Assembly (NCBI GenBank): GCA_028023455.1
Contig: JAQFVV010006203.1
Location: 14,734,348-14,798,347 of the forward strand
DNA length: 64,000 nt
From: Epiperipatus broadwayi
Lineage: Eukaryota; Onychophora; Udeonychophora; Euonychophora; Peripatidae
Direction of reading: 5' to 3'
The position numbers and the translations under genes are program-made. Below, in pieces: positions 63,553 through 64,000 of the stretch. Within the stretch, counting starts at the first letter, position 1; each line of letters opens with the position of its first letter. The notes beneath the pieces are model-generated. The model did no database searches, had not been told where the DNA came from, and saw only the letters and a program-made list of their open reading frames with translations.

Positions 63553-63883
63553 ATATATAAAATATTTTGTAATAAACTCTTATATTTAATGTGCATTAAA
63601 AAGACATAAATAATTAATTTTTTTAACCACAATTTGGATTTTTATAATTAACTTGAAATAAAAGTGTGGAGTGTTCAGAAATTAATTAATTCAACCAGTG
63701 ATTGAATTAATTAATATCTGGTAACTAATTCAACCAGTGATTGAATATAATTTTTGAAAGTCACAGACTTTTATTTCAAGTTAAATAAATATAAAAACCC
63801 AAATTATGGTGAAAAAAAATAATTATTTTGGGTTTTTCAATGCATATTAAACAAAAGTATTTATTATAAAATATTTTATATAT
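63553..63883. repeat. Hairpin inverted-repeat element (about 330 bp)
   Basis: ATATATAAAATATTTTGTAATAAAC...AATGTGCATT...CCACAATTTGGATTTTTAT...AACTTGAAATAAAAG at the left is mirrored at the right. The centre has two direct copies of CTAATTCAACCAGTGATTGAAT or a close variant. MITE-like, no open frame and no hammerhead boxes. Confidence 0.7.
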
Positions 63884-64000
63884 TTATTATTTTTAACTTT
63901 TTAGTATTGGGATATTTTTTATAATTATTCATATTTCAGTCTGTATAATACTTGAAAGGAAATTAGTGTATATTAAAAATCATTTCTAATATTGATTTAT

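Overview
The window reads as a gene-poor, very AT-rich stretch of an invertebrate animal genome. A cephalopod or other mollusc is my best guess. It rests on general character: long introns, many RTE-type LINEs, tRNA-derived SINEs, a Penelope-like element and simple-sequence arrays. No sequence search was possible. Only one host gene is convincing: the large first coding exon of sedoheptulokinase (SHPK, 34788-35413, + strand), ending at a GTAAGT splice donor. The rest of that gene is not recognisable here, so the 28.6 kb to its right is either its first intron or extends beyond it.

Layout. 1-9600: a broken RTE-like LINE (684-3505) and an inverted-repeat element (4443-5186) in otherwise empty AT-rich DNA. 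9600-11345: nested inverted-repeat elements. 16936-17110: a long ATT microsatellite. 18270-21435: a LINE reverse transcriptase remnant, two tRNA-derived SINEs, a LINE 5' part and a hairpin repeat. 22330-34235: a nested stack. A + strand RTE LINE is split by a near full-length - strand RTE LINE, which is split by a Penelope-like fragment and its AT-rich context, which is split by a 7.3 kb LTR retrotransposon (25268-32599) with 2.3-2.4 kb LTRs and a single gag gene. 34788-35413: SHPK exon. 36100-51000: intron-like DNA with SINEs, hairpin repeats, a truncated Penelope-like element with a GIY-YIG nuclease (45169-45914) and another LINE fragment. 52645-56000: two tandem copies of a composite repeat, each with a 41-bp minisatellite body and a conserved 3' tail carrying AATAAA and AAC-rich sequence. 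56000-59000 and 63553-63883: more inverted-repeat elements.

The most interesting signal is a set of self-cleaving-ribozyme-like cores. At least two inverted-repeat families (700-750 bp, and about 317 bp) carry sequences that fold by hand as minimal type I hammerhead ribozymes: CTGATGA, a helix II hairpin, GAAA, a two-base-pair helix III, a permitted cleavage triplet and a 5-6 bp helix I. Looser hammerhead-like motifs lie at 25071-25099 and 58373-58402. The 700 bp family is flanked by 12-13 bp target duplications, like the local Penelope-like copy, whose ends are also inverted repeats. Together these suggest Penelope- or retrozyme-related foldback retroelements rather than ordinary DNA MITEs.
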